Of a stretch of DNA of 64,000 nucleotides, positions 10,569 to 20,813 are shown in pieces. Positions within the stretch are counted from its first letter, which is position 1. Each line of letters opens with the position of its first letter. Below the pieces are notes generated by a model. It was not told the DNA's origin and did not search any database. It saw only the letters and a program-made list of their open reading frames with translations. Origin of the DNA: Favolaschia claudopus (lineage: Eukaryota > Basidiomycota > Agaricomycetes > Agaricales > Mycenaceae); contig JAWWNJ010000175.1 of NCBI GenBank assembly GCA_037176885.1, forward strand, positions 1-64,000, read 5' to 3'. The position numbers and the translations under genes are program-made.

Positions 10569-11060
10569 CACAAGCCTTGTACTATATAAGGGAAATACCT
10601 TCGAAAATTGCGTGGCATCCGTGGCAGCCCTACCGTTTCCTAAGGCAAGTACCTCCGAAAATTTGCGTGGCATCCGTGGCAGCCCTACCATTTCCTAAGG
10701 GAAATACCTTCAAAAATCTACATGGCATCCGTGGCAGCCCAACCCGACCAACCCCACCTCTTTCTGTTCGGTGGCAACAGTGGCAACGTAACCCTACCTG
10801 ACCCTAAGTCATTTCGCTCGATGGCAGCCGTGGCAGGCTAACCCTACCTAACCCTAGGTGGTTTCGCTTCGTGGCAGTCATGGCAGGCTAACCCTAGCAT
10901 TTTCTCTCGGTGGCAACCATGGCAAGGGTAACAAATTTAATTTCATTACAAACGGTTTGGTGGCAACTATGGCAGCTTTCCCCTGCTTTTTCTGCCTCCC
11001 ATACACCCCGTGGCATCCATGGCAGCCTGCCACAGATGCCATACGGACCTGCCACAGTCC
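10569..11060. repeat. 3' array of TGGCA dimers with telomere-like CCCTA words
   Basis: Directly after the KDZ stop codon there are three units of about 55 bp (near 10590, 10646 and 10701), each with a TGGCA dimer followed by CCCTACC. A looser array continues to 11053. Between dimers stand TAACCCTA-type words (10790-10895) that resemble degenerate fungal telomere repeat. No gene is present. This is probably the subterminal region of the transposon. Confidence 0.65.
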
Positions 11061-11068
11061 TCTAGTTA

Positions 11069-11099
11069 GTGTGGACATGTGTGGCACAAGTGTCCACAC
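11069..11099. repeat. Inverted repeat at the element's right margin
   Basis: Nine-base arms GTGTGGACA (11069-11077) and TGTCCACAC (11091-11099) are separated by 13 bp. The repeat lies just outside the last TGGCA dimer, so it may mark the transposon end or a terminator-like hairpin. Confidence 0.4.
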
Positions 11100-11165
11100 A
11101 AAGTTGTGTAAGTTAGTGGGAGTTGGAGGTGAAACGAAGGGGTTTTCACTGGTGGCGGGACTTAC

Positions 11166-12053
11166 CTTCCCTTTCTTGCCCTTGGGCTCTTCGTTCTCAG
11201 CGGGGGTATCGGGTTCCTTGCGCTTCGAGCCACTTGCGGGCGCCGGCTTGATAATAACAACTTGGGGGACTTCTTTGGGGATGGCACCGTAACGAGGGCC
11301 GCCGCCGCTCTGGAGGATCAGGACAAGTCAGTTCGCGCCCGGCGGCCGATGTAAAGTACCCGACTCACCTTGGTGGACTTCGTGGATGCGGAAGGGCCGG
11401 GTTGAGCTGGCCCCTGCAAAGAAGAAGACGAAGTTACCTTGGCGGGGACTGGCTTCCGCGACTTGGAGCCCGCTGGGTGGTCCGAGACTGGAGTGACCTT
11501 AGGTGTTTGAGGAGGCGCTGTGACGGGCGGGGCGGCTGAAGGTTCCGCCGGCAGCTGTTTCGACGCGTTGACGTCTGTAAAGTCACGCAAATATGTGTCC
11601 TACCGCGACGAGCAGACAGGTTACCCAAGAACTAGAAAGAAAGAGAGAAAAGTTACTCACCGGGCAGCCGAAGTGGAGGATCTCCGATTTTGTCAACAAC
11701 ATCTCCCTGAGCTGGGGGTAGTCTTGGCCCGGGTCGGCAAGGTTCACAGCGGTCCGAAGGGAGTAGTGGAGGGCGATCAGCCACGGCGGGCAGCCGCGAA
11801 GATCGCCCAGCCTGGCCCGCGAGTCTGTCTAAAGAAAATGGACGATCAGAGGGAGCCGCCGCCGACTAGCAGCAGCGGGACCTACCATAATAGCTCGAAT
11901 GTTGTTGAGGAACCTAAAGAGGTTGGCGGAGTCTTGCTGCTTGGCCACAGCAGGGATGGCGATTTGCTTGAGGTCGCGGAACTCGTCACTCGAAAGGCGA
12001 CGGAGGGCTCGATACCAGTCCTTGGCGGGAGCAGGAGCGGCAGCGGAGGTCAT
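11166..12053 (-). CDS. Unrecognised four-exon gene, possibly cut at its 3' end
   Basis: Exons 12053-11886, 11828-11661, 11599-11369 and 11309-11166 all have GT..AG borders and keep one frame: 237 codons without a stop. The start is Met-Thr-Ser, just downstream of a plausible promoter. The first 110 residues are helical (DWYRALRRLSSDEF, then LREMLLTKSEILHFGC); the rest is Pro/Ser/Lys-rich and ends in a basic nuclear-localisation-like KGKKGK. After 11166 a donor follows, but no further exon or stop is clear before the TET-KDZ element begins, so the 3' end may have been removed by that insertion. The introns begin with GTCCCGCTG/GTCCCGCC words that match the repeat-rich DNA upstream. I do not recognise the family. 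Confidence 0.45.
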
Positions 12054-14540
12054 GCTGGGTGTGAAACATCCAACATGAGTCCTAAACTCAGTAAAAGGTC
12101 CCAAAGACACCAGGCGGGAACGACTCACGTTAACGCGGTGGCGGGCTTGGGGTAGAAGAAGCTAAAGATAGACGAAAACAGGATGAAAAGAGGGAAAATT
12201 TGATGGGAACCTCGACGAAACCTCAGGCTCTTTTATACATCGAGCGGCGGAGCTCGAAATTCTTGATGGGATTCTCTGAAAACCTCAGAGAAAAACATTT
12301 GAATGAAGAAGCGCCGCCGTGAGAGCGAAAAATCTGAGTCAGACTGCGGCTGCGGGCCTAGAAAGGTGGAAGCAGGGACCTACAACGATAAAGTTTGGAT
12401 ATAATGAAAAGAAGCTGATGTACTTCCCAATCGGGAAGTCAATACATTCCCGATGACGATTGACGAAGTCCGAGCGCCGCGGCGAAGGATAAGGTTCGAA
12501 TTGAATGGCCTTGCAGGGTCGACCTAAAAATAGGTCGAAAGAGAGTTTCGGGAAGGCCTGAGGGCTGATTCTGGAATGGAATACAGAAGGGAACTGGCGG
12601 GATCGTCGGGCCTCGCTGGCGGGCCGCCAGCGTTTATCAAAATCGTTCCAGGACTAGATTGTCTTGAAGTCCCCTTCCTCTGAAAGATGACAAGTCGCTC
12701 AGCGGGCGGTACACCCACCGTCAACTCGGGAGAGTTGAAATCTAGAAAGGGGGAGATGATAGGGCCGCTCAGCGGCTACGCGTGAAACCACCGAAATTTA
12801 TCGATTTCTGTACCTATCAGCGGGAGGAAGTGAGGCTAGGATCACAGAAGATATACTCTACCTCGAGGGTAGTATCTTATTGCTTAGGATGGCCGATAAG
12901 CCAGCGGGACATCATCATCTGGTAGCGAGAGCTTAGCGACGTCTCCCTAAACATGGGAACGGGACTCTGACTTCAACTACTACTACTGTTGGGCCAAGAG
13001 CGTAGCGGGAAACCGTTGCCTCGAGGTGCCGGAGGCCACCAAGAGGAATTACCCAAAACCCCGATGTTAGGCGCTAACCCGCCGAACCACCATAGACGAA
13101 TCAGGCTGAAGGACAGAGGAACTCATTAGTACTGGTGGGGACATGCCGCCGGGAACATCACCTTCGGCGGGTCGAACAAGACCTCACGGGAGGGCCAGAT
13201 CAAGGAAGACTTGATCCTACACGAGCAGCGGGCTTATCGCCGAGGACCCGACTAGGGCCGGCGAGTGGACTGGATCAACCGGGGAGCATCGGCTGCCTCG
13301 GGTTCACTAGCGGGGAGACCAACCGACGATGCCGGTGTCAAATACCGTTGATATCGGGGAGTCTCTCGGCGAGTGGCGAACCTTTGGATTATATCGGCTT
13401 GCCCTGCTTCAAGCGGGAGCCTCTTTCCTGATGACAGAAGAACTTAGAAGAACTTGACCGCACTCGAGCCGCCACCAGTACGGACGGCGGGAGGTGAACT
13501 TGACCTTTGCTCGACCAGCGGCAAGCAGCCATTATGAAGATATTTCGTGTCTCTCCTTGAAGACATGGCAACCAGCACGCCATTGCACTGCAATAAGGCG
13601 CAATACCCACCCGCCCGCATGGACTTTCTCCGGGAGGCAGTCTTTTCACTCACGACTCGCAATCCTGAACATACCATTGGTTCCCAGCGGGCGCGGAATC
13701 ACTCTTGGACGCTCTCTCATCATGATTTTATTTGGTTGTTTCTGCTCCCGCTGCATGTATTTAATCTCCCGGTGTACTTTTTGTTACTCAGTCAATTACC
13801 TACCCGTAGACAAGGGCAGTTTGTAGCGGACTCTAGAATTTGAATTGAACTTTGAAAGAGACTAGACTTGATATCTGAGAGAGACTCGAGTGATACGGAA
13901 AGACTTGTGGCATACCGAGCCGCCAGAACTTTGAGAGCCCCGCCAGCCTTTGAGCCCGAGCCCTCCTGAAATACGAAGCCCCGTTTCTCGCCGTTCCGCG
14001 GTATAACCAAGACCCCCGTTCGTGCTTGATTCCGCGCCGTCGACGCCCCGTGTGCCAGCCGTTCCGCGGTATAACCAAGACCCCCGTTCGAGCTCGCCGC
14101 CGCGTAGTGGTGTAACTGCCCGGGTCACTGTTAGTGTCCGCGCCATCGACATAAGAGCCCCGCTTCTCGCCAGAGCCGCGCCGGTCGTATAAGAACCCCG
14201 TCCCGCTGAGCCGCGCCTTCTGCCCGCCGGTTGTCATCCAGAAAGCTTCTTGCCGGTTGACGATCCACTACCGGGCGACGCTTTTCTATTGGCACGGAGA
14301 CCCTCCCCGCTAGACTCAGAATTTCTCATTTCGAAGTCTCAGAAAGAGTGACTCTTCGCTTCTCCCGCTGCGAATCGTTTTGCCCGCTACGTTCTCGCTA
14401 GACAATCTAGTAGTTCGTCCCGCTCAAACGTAGCAACCTTGATTGATTGAAGCTTGCACAAGTATTCTGAGGGACGATACGTGCTCCCGCCACCCCGAAC
14501 ACACACACACACACGTCGTATTGGATTAGATTTTGTGATT
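12054..14540. repeat. 2.4-kb non-coding region rich in the RGCGGG word
   Basis: No supported gene is present. The hexamer AGCGGG/GGCGGG (and CCCGCT on the other strand) recurs roughly every 60-100 bp, also in the neighbouring gene's introns. Small hairpins occur, such as CTGGCGG/CCGCCAG at 12616-12630 and GCCGCT/AGCGGC near 12764. A short CA run lies near 14501. This is probably the non-coding body of another mobile element. Confidence 0.45.
13990..14090. repeat. Two 33-bp direct repeats, 68-bp period
   Basis: The same 33 bases, starting GCCGTTCCGCGGTATAACC, occur at 13990-14022 and 14058-14090. They create repetitive minus-strand open frames here that I do not regard as genes. Confidence 0.8.
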
Positions 14541-17500
14541 TTATATTTCGGTATATTTCACGCCTACACCTACACGCACCGTTTCAACGGGTCGAACGGC
14601 ATTTGGTTTGCAATTTCCCATCCGACAGTCATGCTGTACGGAGCATATGAACCTGATGGATTTCGCTTCCAGCACGACATGAGACTGTCCCCTTCCCGCA
14701 ATGATTTCTGCACCGTTTGGGCGTCGCAGGACCGGCCAATCGAATTGAGGGTGAAGCTGTTCGCTGCAGATGAACTGTTCCAAGGTCACAAGCGACCGTT
14801 CGCCAACGAGAAGTTCCGAAATGCGACCGATAACTGTCTTTCCGTCAGCCCCAGTTGCAAAGACCCAGCACCCAACCGTTCCTTTATCACCACTTTCCGC
14901 GGTAAGCACTTGTCCGACTCTCCATCGACTGCCATCTGATGGGTGATTGTTCCCCGTGTAGAACGTCGCAGCCTTCGTTGTGTGCCATTCAACCGGCAAA
15001 ACTCTCGAGGGCATGGGCTTGACGACACCGGGTTCTATTTTGGCTGGACGAACCCAGCCCAAATGCCGCTGGAATATCGGGTCGGCAAGTAGCACTTTTC
15101 GTACGCCTTTACCTGCCTGAATCCAGTGTTTAGATCGTGAATCCAGCCAATAGCCCCCAGACAGGATATGTTTCACCCGGTCCATTGAAGCAAACTTTGC
15201 AGCGATGTCTCGGCTTGGCGCTATTCGATTGCTAAAAATCGAGTTGAGGCGGAAGACACCATTGTAAGCTTCATAGATCTCGGTTGCCCATCGAATCAAC
15301 GGTCCAAAGCGTCGTATGTCGTCCGGTATATGTGCCAGTAGATGGAGTTTGATTTTGAGAAGAATGCGAAGCGGATCAACCTTGTCGAAGGCGTCCAGAA
15401 GATTAGCAATTGCGATCTTCAGCTCAGCCAAGTATTCATCCATGTTATGAATCTCGGGCACCCAGAGCCGCGCTCCAAGCTCTCCAGCAGCCTTGATCAG
15501 TGTGAACTGTTCGGGAGTCGATATCGCATGGACATGGAAGGGGAGGATCTGCATCAGTGTCTTGAAGTGTTTTCCGATGAGGTTGTTTCTGTATTGCATC
15601 ATGTACGACGCACGTAGCTATCGAATCGTGAGTCTCGCTTCTTTTCTTGTTTGGGATATTCTTACCGCGGGAACAGTTAAACCAGACAAATCCGTAGATT
15701 GTAGTCGAGCGGCCAGTAAGAGACGATCTTCATCTGACCATTGATTTGTGTTGAGAAGATGCCAGATATATTTGATTACCCCCAAGAGAATTGTATGCAG
15801 GAGCTCGACAGGTGTGTCCTGAGATGGATCCAAGCCGAGGATCTCAAGCAATGGATTCATTTTATCTCCCGGCTGTGATTTGAGCCACGCTTCAAGTTCA
15901 TCGGCAATGTCCTCGTCGCTACGTGCGGAATCGGCCAATTTCATTGCCTTCGCTTTTTCAAGTAAGATGTCAATCCAATGTTGTGTGGTTTTGTCCTTCG
16001 TTCCCGTCGATCGCTGATGCTCTGTTATAGCTTTCGCATTTCCAAGCATGGAGAAACGAAGCTGTTGTTTCAAGCTCTGCCGAATCTCCTCTGCGTCTCT
16101 CGCCACTCCGGCGAAATGACATTTGTGGTATGTCTCGTCAGACTCTTTTTCGAGCTTCGTCCCTCCCCAGTTGCATTTTCGACAGGGGAAGTTGGCGTTG
16201 CTCCCCATATGGCATGCTTCCTCTGACTGCTGAGGATTATCGGCAGGAAGGCCGGGGGCGCGGATTATGAAACGAGAGATGCGGTTCGTTGCGGCATTAT
16301 AACACCGAACCGGATTTGTTTCCGTGGCCTTGACCTGGTCCCGAAACGCAGCAAATTGTTCGGCAGAGGAGGCATGAGGTGAGGTTGAGACGTAATGAAC
16401 ATGGTACTCCTGCTGAAGCATACGACCAGGTAAGCAGCCGTTCGCAGTATACATGTTCATGTGCTTGTTATACTGTTTTGACTTGTTGCCAGATACATCG
16501 TCGGCCCAAGGGGAAACCATTACGACGAAAAGATCTTCATTATCATTGACGAGTTTGCGCATGTCGTTCGGCATTGGTGCAACCTCTGAGCCATCAACCC
16601 AATTAAGATCACCGAAGTGAGCTATAACGTCGTTATAATCGAGCTCGAGGTCATCTGCATTAATCATTTTGCACCCCATTATGTGCCACAGACCGTCCGG
16701 GCGTGGAGCGACAACATGCACATCAGAAGTGAGGCGGTTATGCCGGGTGATCCAGGTGTGAGGAATGACGAAGGTCCCATCTCGGAGCTGAGCTACCTCT
16801 TCGATCCAGAAGCGCTTGTGTCCTTTTGAAAACATCGGAGTCAACTGTGCAGGCGAGTATTCCATCCAGCGCTCTGCCTGGTATATTTCGGATATCGGAC
16901 CAGTGGTTTCCTCCGGATAGAATCGCATATGGGGTGCAACAAGAGGATTTTCAAAGTCCCGCGCAATACTACCGCGAATATCGTTCACGTAGAAGATGTT
17001 CTCAAGGTCTGAAACCACTTTGGTTGGCGCGCCTCCGCACAACGACCCAAGATTTTTTTGGAGTTTTCGGAATGATTTCAGCGAAGGAACATTTGGTGCA
17101 CCGAGCTGCTTTGCGAAATGTATCACCAAGGACATTTGAGCACTTGAAAATCGGCATCGAGGGAGGTTGTCCATCACGTCCAACAACATTGCCTGCGTGA
17201 GTTATGTTGTCAGGTTTCGTACCTCGATGATTTCGGTGAAATTTAACTTACAGTTTTATTTGGATATGGATGATATTCCGAAGACTCAAGAAGCGAAGGA
17301 TCCCAGCATCCGGGATCGTCTTCTTCTTCCTCGTCAAAAGCTTTGGGTAAGTCATCCCCAATGAAGGGTTCCTCTTCCTCCTCGCCAAAGAGATCTTCTC
17401 GCTGTGCCTCTTCGAGCATGCGCTGAAACTCTTCCTGCAGGAACGAACGAGTATCTGCCGGGGTGGAGACAGCTTCAGGTGCGTCATTTTGGCCCAATTG

Positions 17501-17935
17501 CTCCAACAGAATAGAATGGTCGGTTTCAGCGTAAGGATTGTCAGTGTCCATTGGCACTGTGCTATCGAACATGCCCCGAACATGAGGGGAAACGGCGGCG
17601 CTGGAAGCATTGGGGTAATTCACAACACCATCGGCAGTATGAGCTGCTGACATCTCCTCCAGCTCTCGAGCTCGTATGACTTCGCGTTCGCGCCGATTTG
17701 TATTGCATGCCACATGTGTTGGAGAGCTGAGGTGCGATTTCAAACTCTTCACAAGAATGTAATCTGCTGCTGCCACCGCAATTCCTTCTCCGTGACAGAT
17801 CTTGCACCGAACTCGTTTCCTGTCGCTCGAGTACTCAAGAAAGGGCAAAATTTCTGGTGATTGGTGGTCAGCACACATCCTTCCCCTTGTTAACCACCGA
17901 TTACCTGCCGGTGGGGCCCATGCGTGTGGCGCCAT
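14541..17935 (-). CDS. Plavaka/Tnp2-like transposase with N-terminal zinc finger
   Basis: Three exons, 17935-17252, 17192-15666 and 15617-14541, join in frame and give 1095 residues. The N-terminus has a BED/C2H2-like finger (CKICHGE..LKSHLSSPTH), then an acidic linker. Then come MDNLPRCRFS, FYPEETTGPIS, the core motif VSPWADDVSGNKSKQ around residue 455, the second motif LPADNPQQSEE, a Cys-rich knuckle (CRKCNWGG), and the C-terminal SYMMQYRNNLIGKHFK and GNCKPNAV blocks. All are usual in basidiomycete Plavaka (CACTA-related) transposases. The last 12 residues after NAVRPVE look unlike the family and the usual C-terminal extension is missing, so the end may be truncated. Otherwise it looks intact. 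It shares its promoter gap with the gene at 18046. Confidence 0.85.
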
Positions 17936-18045
17936 GATTCAAGGGAGTTCTGCTTCAAGTTGTTTGCCTTATTCGGAAGTTGATCAAAGTTTTAAAGTTC
18001 GTCGAGACACCAAACAAACAGTGTCCCTCTGTCTCTTCCACCATC

Positions 18046-19536
18046 ATGTCTTCACTTCTTGAAATGTCTCGACGCCTTCGAGCTGCTCAGCCCCCGCCCT
18101 CCACCCCTGATGACCGGTCAAATCCACCTTCCAGTCCTTCACCCTTCCTGCCTAACACCAGCAACAATTTCCTGGGTTCCGATCCCGCCACCTCCCCTCC
18201 AAACCGGTCTATGCCTCCTCCTTCATCTCTCCTGTTGTCCAGTGGGATCAGCGATACCGAACGACTTCAGAACTTTGGAGAGCGCCTCCTCAAACGGGTT
18301 AAAGTCAATGAAGACACACGGGCAGAGTTCATGCAATATATTCAGGTTTGAGTGCTTGCCACCGTACTCCGTGCGGCTGATAACATTGTATAGACCACCA
18401 ATCAGCAGGAGCGCGATGCTCTGCATGTTTTCCACCTCCTGCACACCAAAGAGCTTCTTGTGAATACGACCGAAGAACGTTTGAAGGAGTGGAAGCCATC
18501 GAAGGAACTTGCTGTAAGTTAACTGTTTGCTGCCTTGCTTGCCGTTCGTTGAGGCCTTGCCACTTGCTTTCCCTCTCGCAGAAAGTGATTCGCGACCATA
18601 TCTGGACGATTCTTCTGCTCCCCAACATCAAGTATTATTCGGGGAACGTTGAGGCCCAGATTATTGTGCGTGTTTCTTTTTTCAGCTATATTGAATCACT
18701 GATTGGTTACAGTCAACAATGCGAACCAATAAAGTCAAAGAACTCCCCGCTGCCGACAGCGAAGAAGCGCCTGATCTTATCAAGTTTGTCGCCCGTGAGC
18801 TGAGTCTCTTTCGCAGCCAAATGAAGAAGGAGGTGAGTTTTATTATGTTCTCGTGGCATCTGTCGAATTCTGACCACATGTCAGATTGCGGATTCTCTGG
18901 AGGACGATGAGACTCGAAACATCGCCAATCTTGCTGAGCAACTCCTCGAGCACGCGCCTTGGGTCAACCCAACACTCGGGTTGTATTATCGCATAGCTTT
19001 TATCGTGAGTTGATTCCCTTCACCTCACAAATTCATCTAATTTTTGTTGCTTAGCGGCGGCACCTTCGCGTGCATAAACATTCCATCTCCAAATTTTGGG
19101 GCGAGGTTGATGCTGAACTCGAAGAACTGCATGGAGTTTCTGCCGAGGAACATTTACAGTGTGTCACTTCTGGGTCTCTCTCCGTTTCATGTGCATTTAC
19201 CAGCAATACAGGTCGCTACGCTGTGGCTATGACGAAGACGTTGTGCTCTTCGGTGATCCCACGAAGACTCCCCACCGCCCCAAGAGCGATACATTCACCG
19301 CGGATTGCGCAAAGCGTCTCAAGGCGCTTTCAGCTGCTGCTGCTAAGGTCCAAACCCTCGGGAAGAAGGCCAAGAACACAAAAAATAGAAAGAGAAAGCG
19401 GGCGGCGGAACCCGAGGAGGAGGAAGCGGAGCCGAGTGGCTCTGGAGGTGGTGCGGAGAGCAACGAGCCTGAGGGTGGCAGTGGTGGTCGTGAACCAAGC
19501 AGCGCGGATGACGACAATGACGATCAGCAGTCTTAA
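18046..19536 (+). CDS. Companion gene of the Plavaka-like element
   Basis: Seven exons (18046-18345, 18394-18513, 18582-18665, 18713-18832, 18885-19004, 19055-19158, 19212-19536) keep one frame for 390 residues. The first exon is Pro/Ser-rich. The centre is an all-helical region of about 220 residues (LLHTKELLVNTTEERL, LPNIKYYSGNVEAQ, HLRVHKHSISKFW). The C-terminus has a basic nuclear-localisation-like KKAKNTKNRKRKR followed by an acidic Gly/Glu/Asp tail. I have seen this protein type beside Plavaka-like transposases, but its function is unknown. The divergent arrangement suggests co-expression with the transposase. Confidence 0.75.
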
Positions 19537-19860
19537 TCTGTATATATTTCCGTTTGAACACTGTTACATGCTTTTGATCTGTACGAATTCTTATTTTCAT
19601 ATCTCATTGATGCGTAAAACATGTCTCAGCCGACTCAATCTAAGGTCCAAATAGCAGAATTTTTGAGACGGATTTGCTTCACGCACCGTACTGTCCGATG
19701 TCGCTCACCGACGTCGTTTTGAATGCAAGTGTCGGAAAGACATCGGGGTGATTGGCTGAATGGATACTGATACGATGTACAACTGACTACGGAAAGAAGT
19801 CGTGAGGAGATGTCAACTGAAGTATATCATTGACATCGTCCTGACGTCGCTGAGGTTTGG
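19537..19860. other. Spacer without a recognisable feature
   Basis: This is AT-richer DNA between the companion gene and an F-box fragment. Nothing is recognised in it, and no inverted copy of the element's other flank was found by eye. Confidence 0.5.
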
Positions 19861-20187
19861 TGGTGTACAATTCCCGACATCCCCTTGCTGCGTTTAACCT
19901 CACTCGTCATGACCAGCAATCATTATCCACTGCTTGGGAAAGAATTGCTCCGCGTGCTCATTACTCCTGCGCTTCGACATCTTGAGATCCCAGAACATTC
20001 GCTGGACAAGCTTCTTGTCGCCTCGCTCGCGGAATTCATCTCCAAATCGGGTTGTAAATTGGAGGAGCTTCGCCTCAGTCACCGCGGTGGCAAGCCACAG
20101 GTCTCATTGTCGGAATGTCGCCTCGCTTTGCCGTCCGTTTCGAATATATATAGAGAAGGTCTAAGGAGTGGAAGTCCCTGCATTTGA
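19860..20187 (+). pseudogene. 3' fragment of an F-box protein gene
   Basis: The frame reads IPDIPLLRLTSLVM, then LITPALRHLEIPEHSL and LAEFISKSGCKLEELRLS. This matches the C-terminal region of the F-box genes at 49-64 kb (compare SLVTPALRHLEVFERSL and FISKSTCKLDELCI). The F-box and the first two thirds are absent, so this is a stranded fragment next to the Plavaka element. Confidence 0.7.
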
Positions 20188-20470
20188 TGGATATTTGGCA
20201 AGTAAATTGTGTTCTGGTTTTTGCTTCGACTGCCTACTCATGCATTTAGTGGGTGACTTCCCGTAAGCCCAGATACTTTTTCGCCAATATTTGAGGCTAT
20301 TTGAGGGGTGCCAGCGATGTCGGCATCTATTCTTTGATGGCGTAGAAATAGTCCTACTTTATTCCCTCAGCTTTTTGACGACTAGAATCCAACTAAGTTT
20401 ATCAGTAGACTCTCCCATGGGGCGCCAGCCTGCTGCCTCCGTCAAACGCGTCCCCTACGCGTGTTGCACG

Positions 20471-20813
20471 TCTCAAAACCGGACGTCCGTCCTAGACAGA
20501 ATACACGATTAGCTCAGCGTCGTGTTAGTTAACAACAACAGCTCTATTATGCACCTAGACAGAATACACGATTAGCTAGAGAATACTGTAAGTAATGTAT
20601 TCCTGGGTACAGAGTAATAGAAGCCTCACCTCAGCGTCGTGTTAGTTAACAACAACAGCTGAGGAAAAGCTTGGCGCGTGACGTGACGTGACATGTCACC
20701 GCTAGCGATGACGCAGTTGGATTCAGAGTTGGGGAGCCTGAAATCCACTTGCGTCATAGTTGCCTAAAGATAGATTTTAGGTTTGGCTCGCTCGCTTCCC
20801 GTTGGTTTCGACA
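20471..20813 (-). repeat. 3' LTR of the Copia element
   Basis: 343 bp, identical as read to 24549-24891. It contains two internal copies of a CTAGACAGAATACACGATTA unit and of GTCGTGTTAGTTAACAACAA, and a run of TGACG words. Confidence 0.9.

Larger units (their letters stand above)
414..11053. repeat. Dispersed TGGCA-N4-TGGCA dimer motif (both orientations)
   Basis: The motif is two TGGCA half-sites as a direct repeat with a fixed 4-bp spacer (commonest TGGCATCCGTGGCA). Copies were read at 414, 3036, 4632, 4694, 5707, 5726, 6820, near 6872 (imperfect) and 6920, in the KDZ introns (7728-7830, 8471-8507, 8694, 9460-9540, 9856) and about every 50 bp from 10613 to 11053. It is nearly absent from exons, and I did not meet it elsewhere in the window. 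Binding sites for the element's own transposase or companion proteins are a likely role, but this is inference. Confidence 0.75.
1..11060. mobile_element. TET/JBP-KDZ multi-gene DNA transposon (left end outside window)
   Basis: Five genes lie together: an acidic companion (minus), a TET/JBP dioxygenase, a basic protein, an RNase H1-N-like protein and a KDZ transposase. Association of TET/JBP genes with KDZ (Kyakuja-Dileera-Zisupton) transposases is established for agaricomycetes. All spacers, most KDZ introns and the 3' tail carry the same TGGCA-N4-TGGCA motif, which stops near 11.05 kb, so I place the right edge there. I saw no terminal inverted repeats; the left end is beyond base 1. That the five genes form one mobile unit is inferred from the shared motif and close packing. 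Confidence 0.75.
14541..19536. mobile_element. Two-gene Plavaka/CACTA-like DNA transposon
   Basis: A Tnp2/Plavaka-type transposase (minus) and a seven-exon companion gene (plus) are arranged head to head with 110 bp between start codons. I found no terminal inverted repeats or target duplication by eye, so the borders given are those of the genes only. Confidence 0.65.

Noticed and set aside
414..11053. CRISPR-like or simple satellite reading of the TGGCA repeats
   Set aside because: Copies are dispersed, in both orientations and without constant spacers or repeat length; a eukaryotic transposon context explains them better.
13833..14237. Minus-strand Arg/Gly-rich frame of 134 codons
   Set aside because: It is built from the 68-bp direct repeats with no motif and no splice context.
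14501..14513. CA microsatellite as a functional Z-DNA signal
   Set aside because: It is too short (about 13 bp) to support anything beyond a simple repeat.
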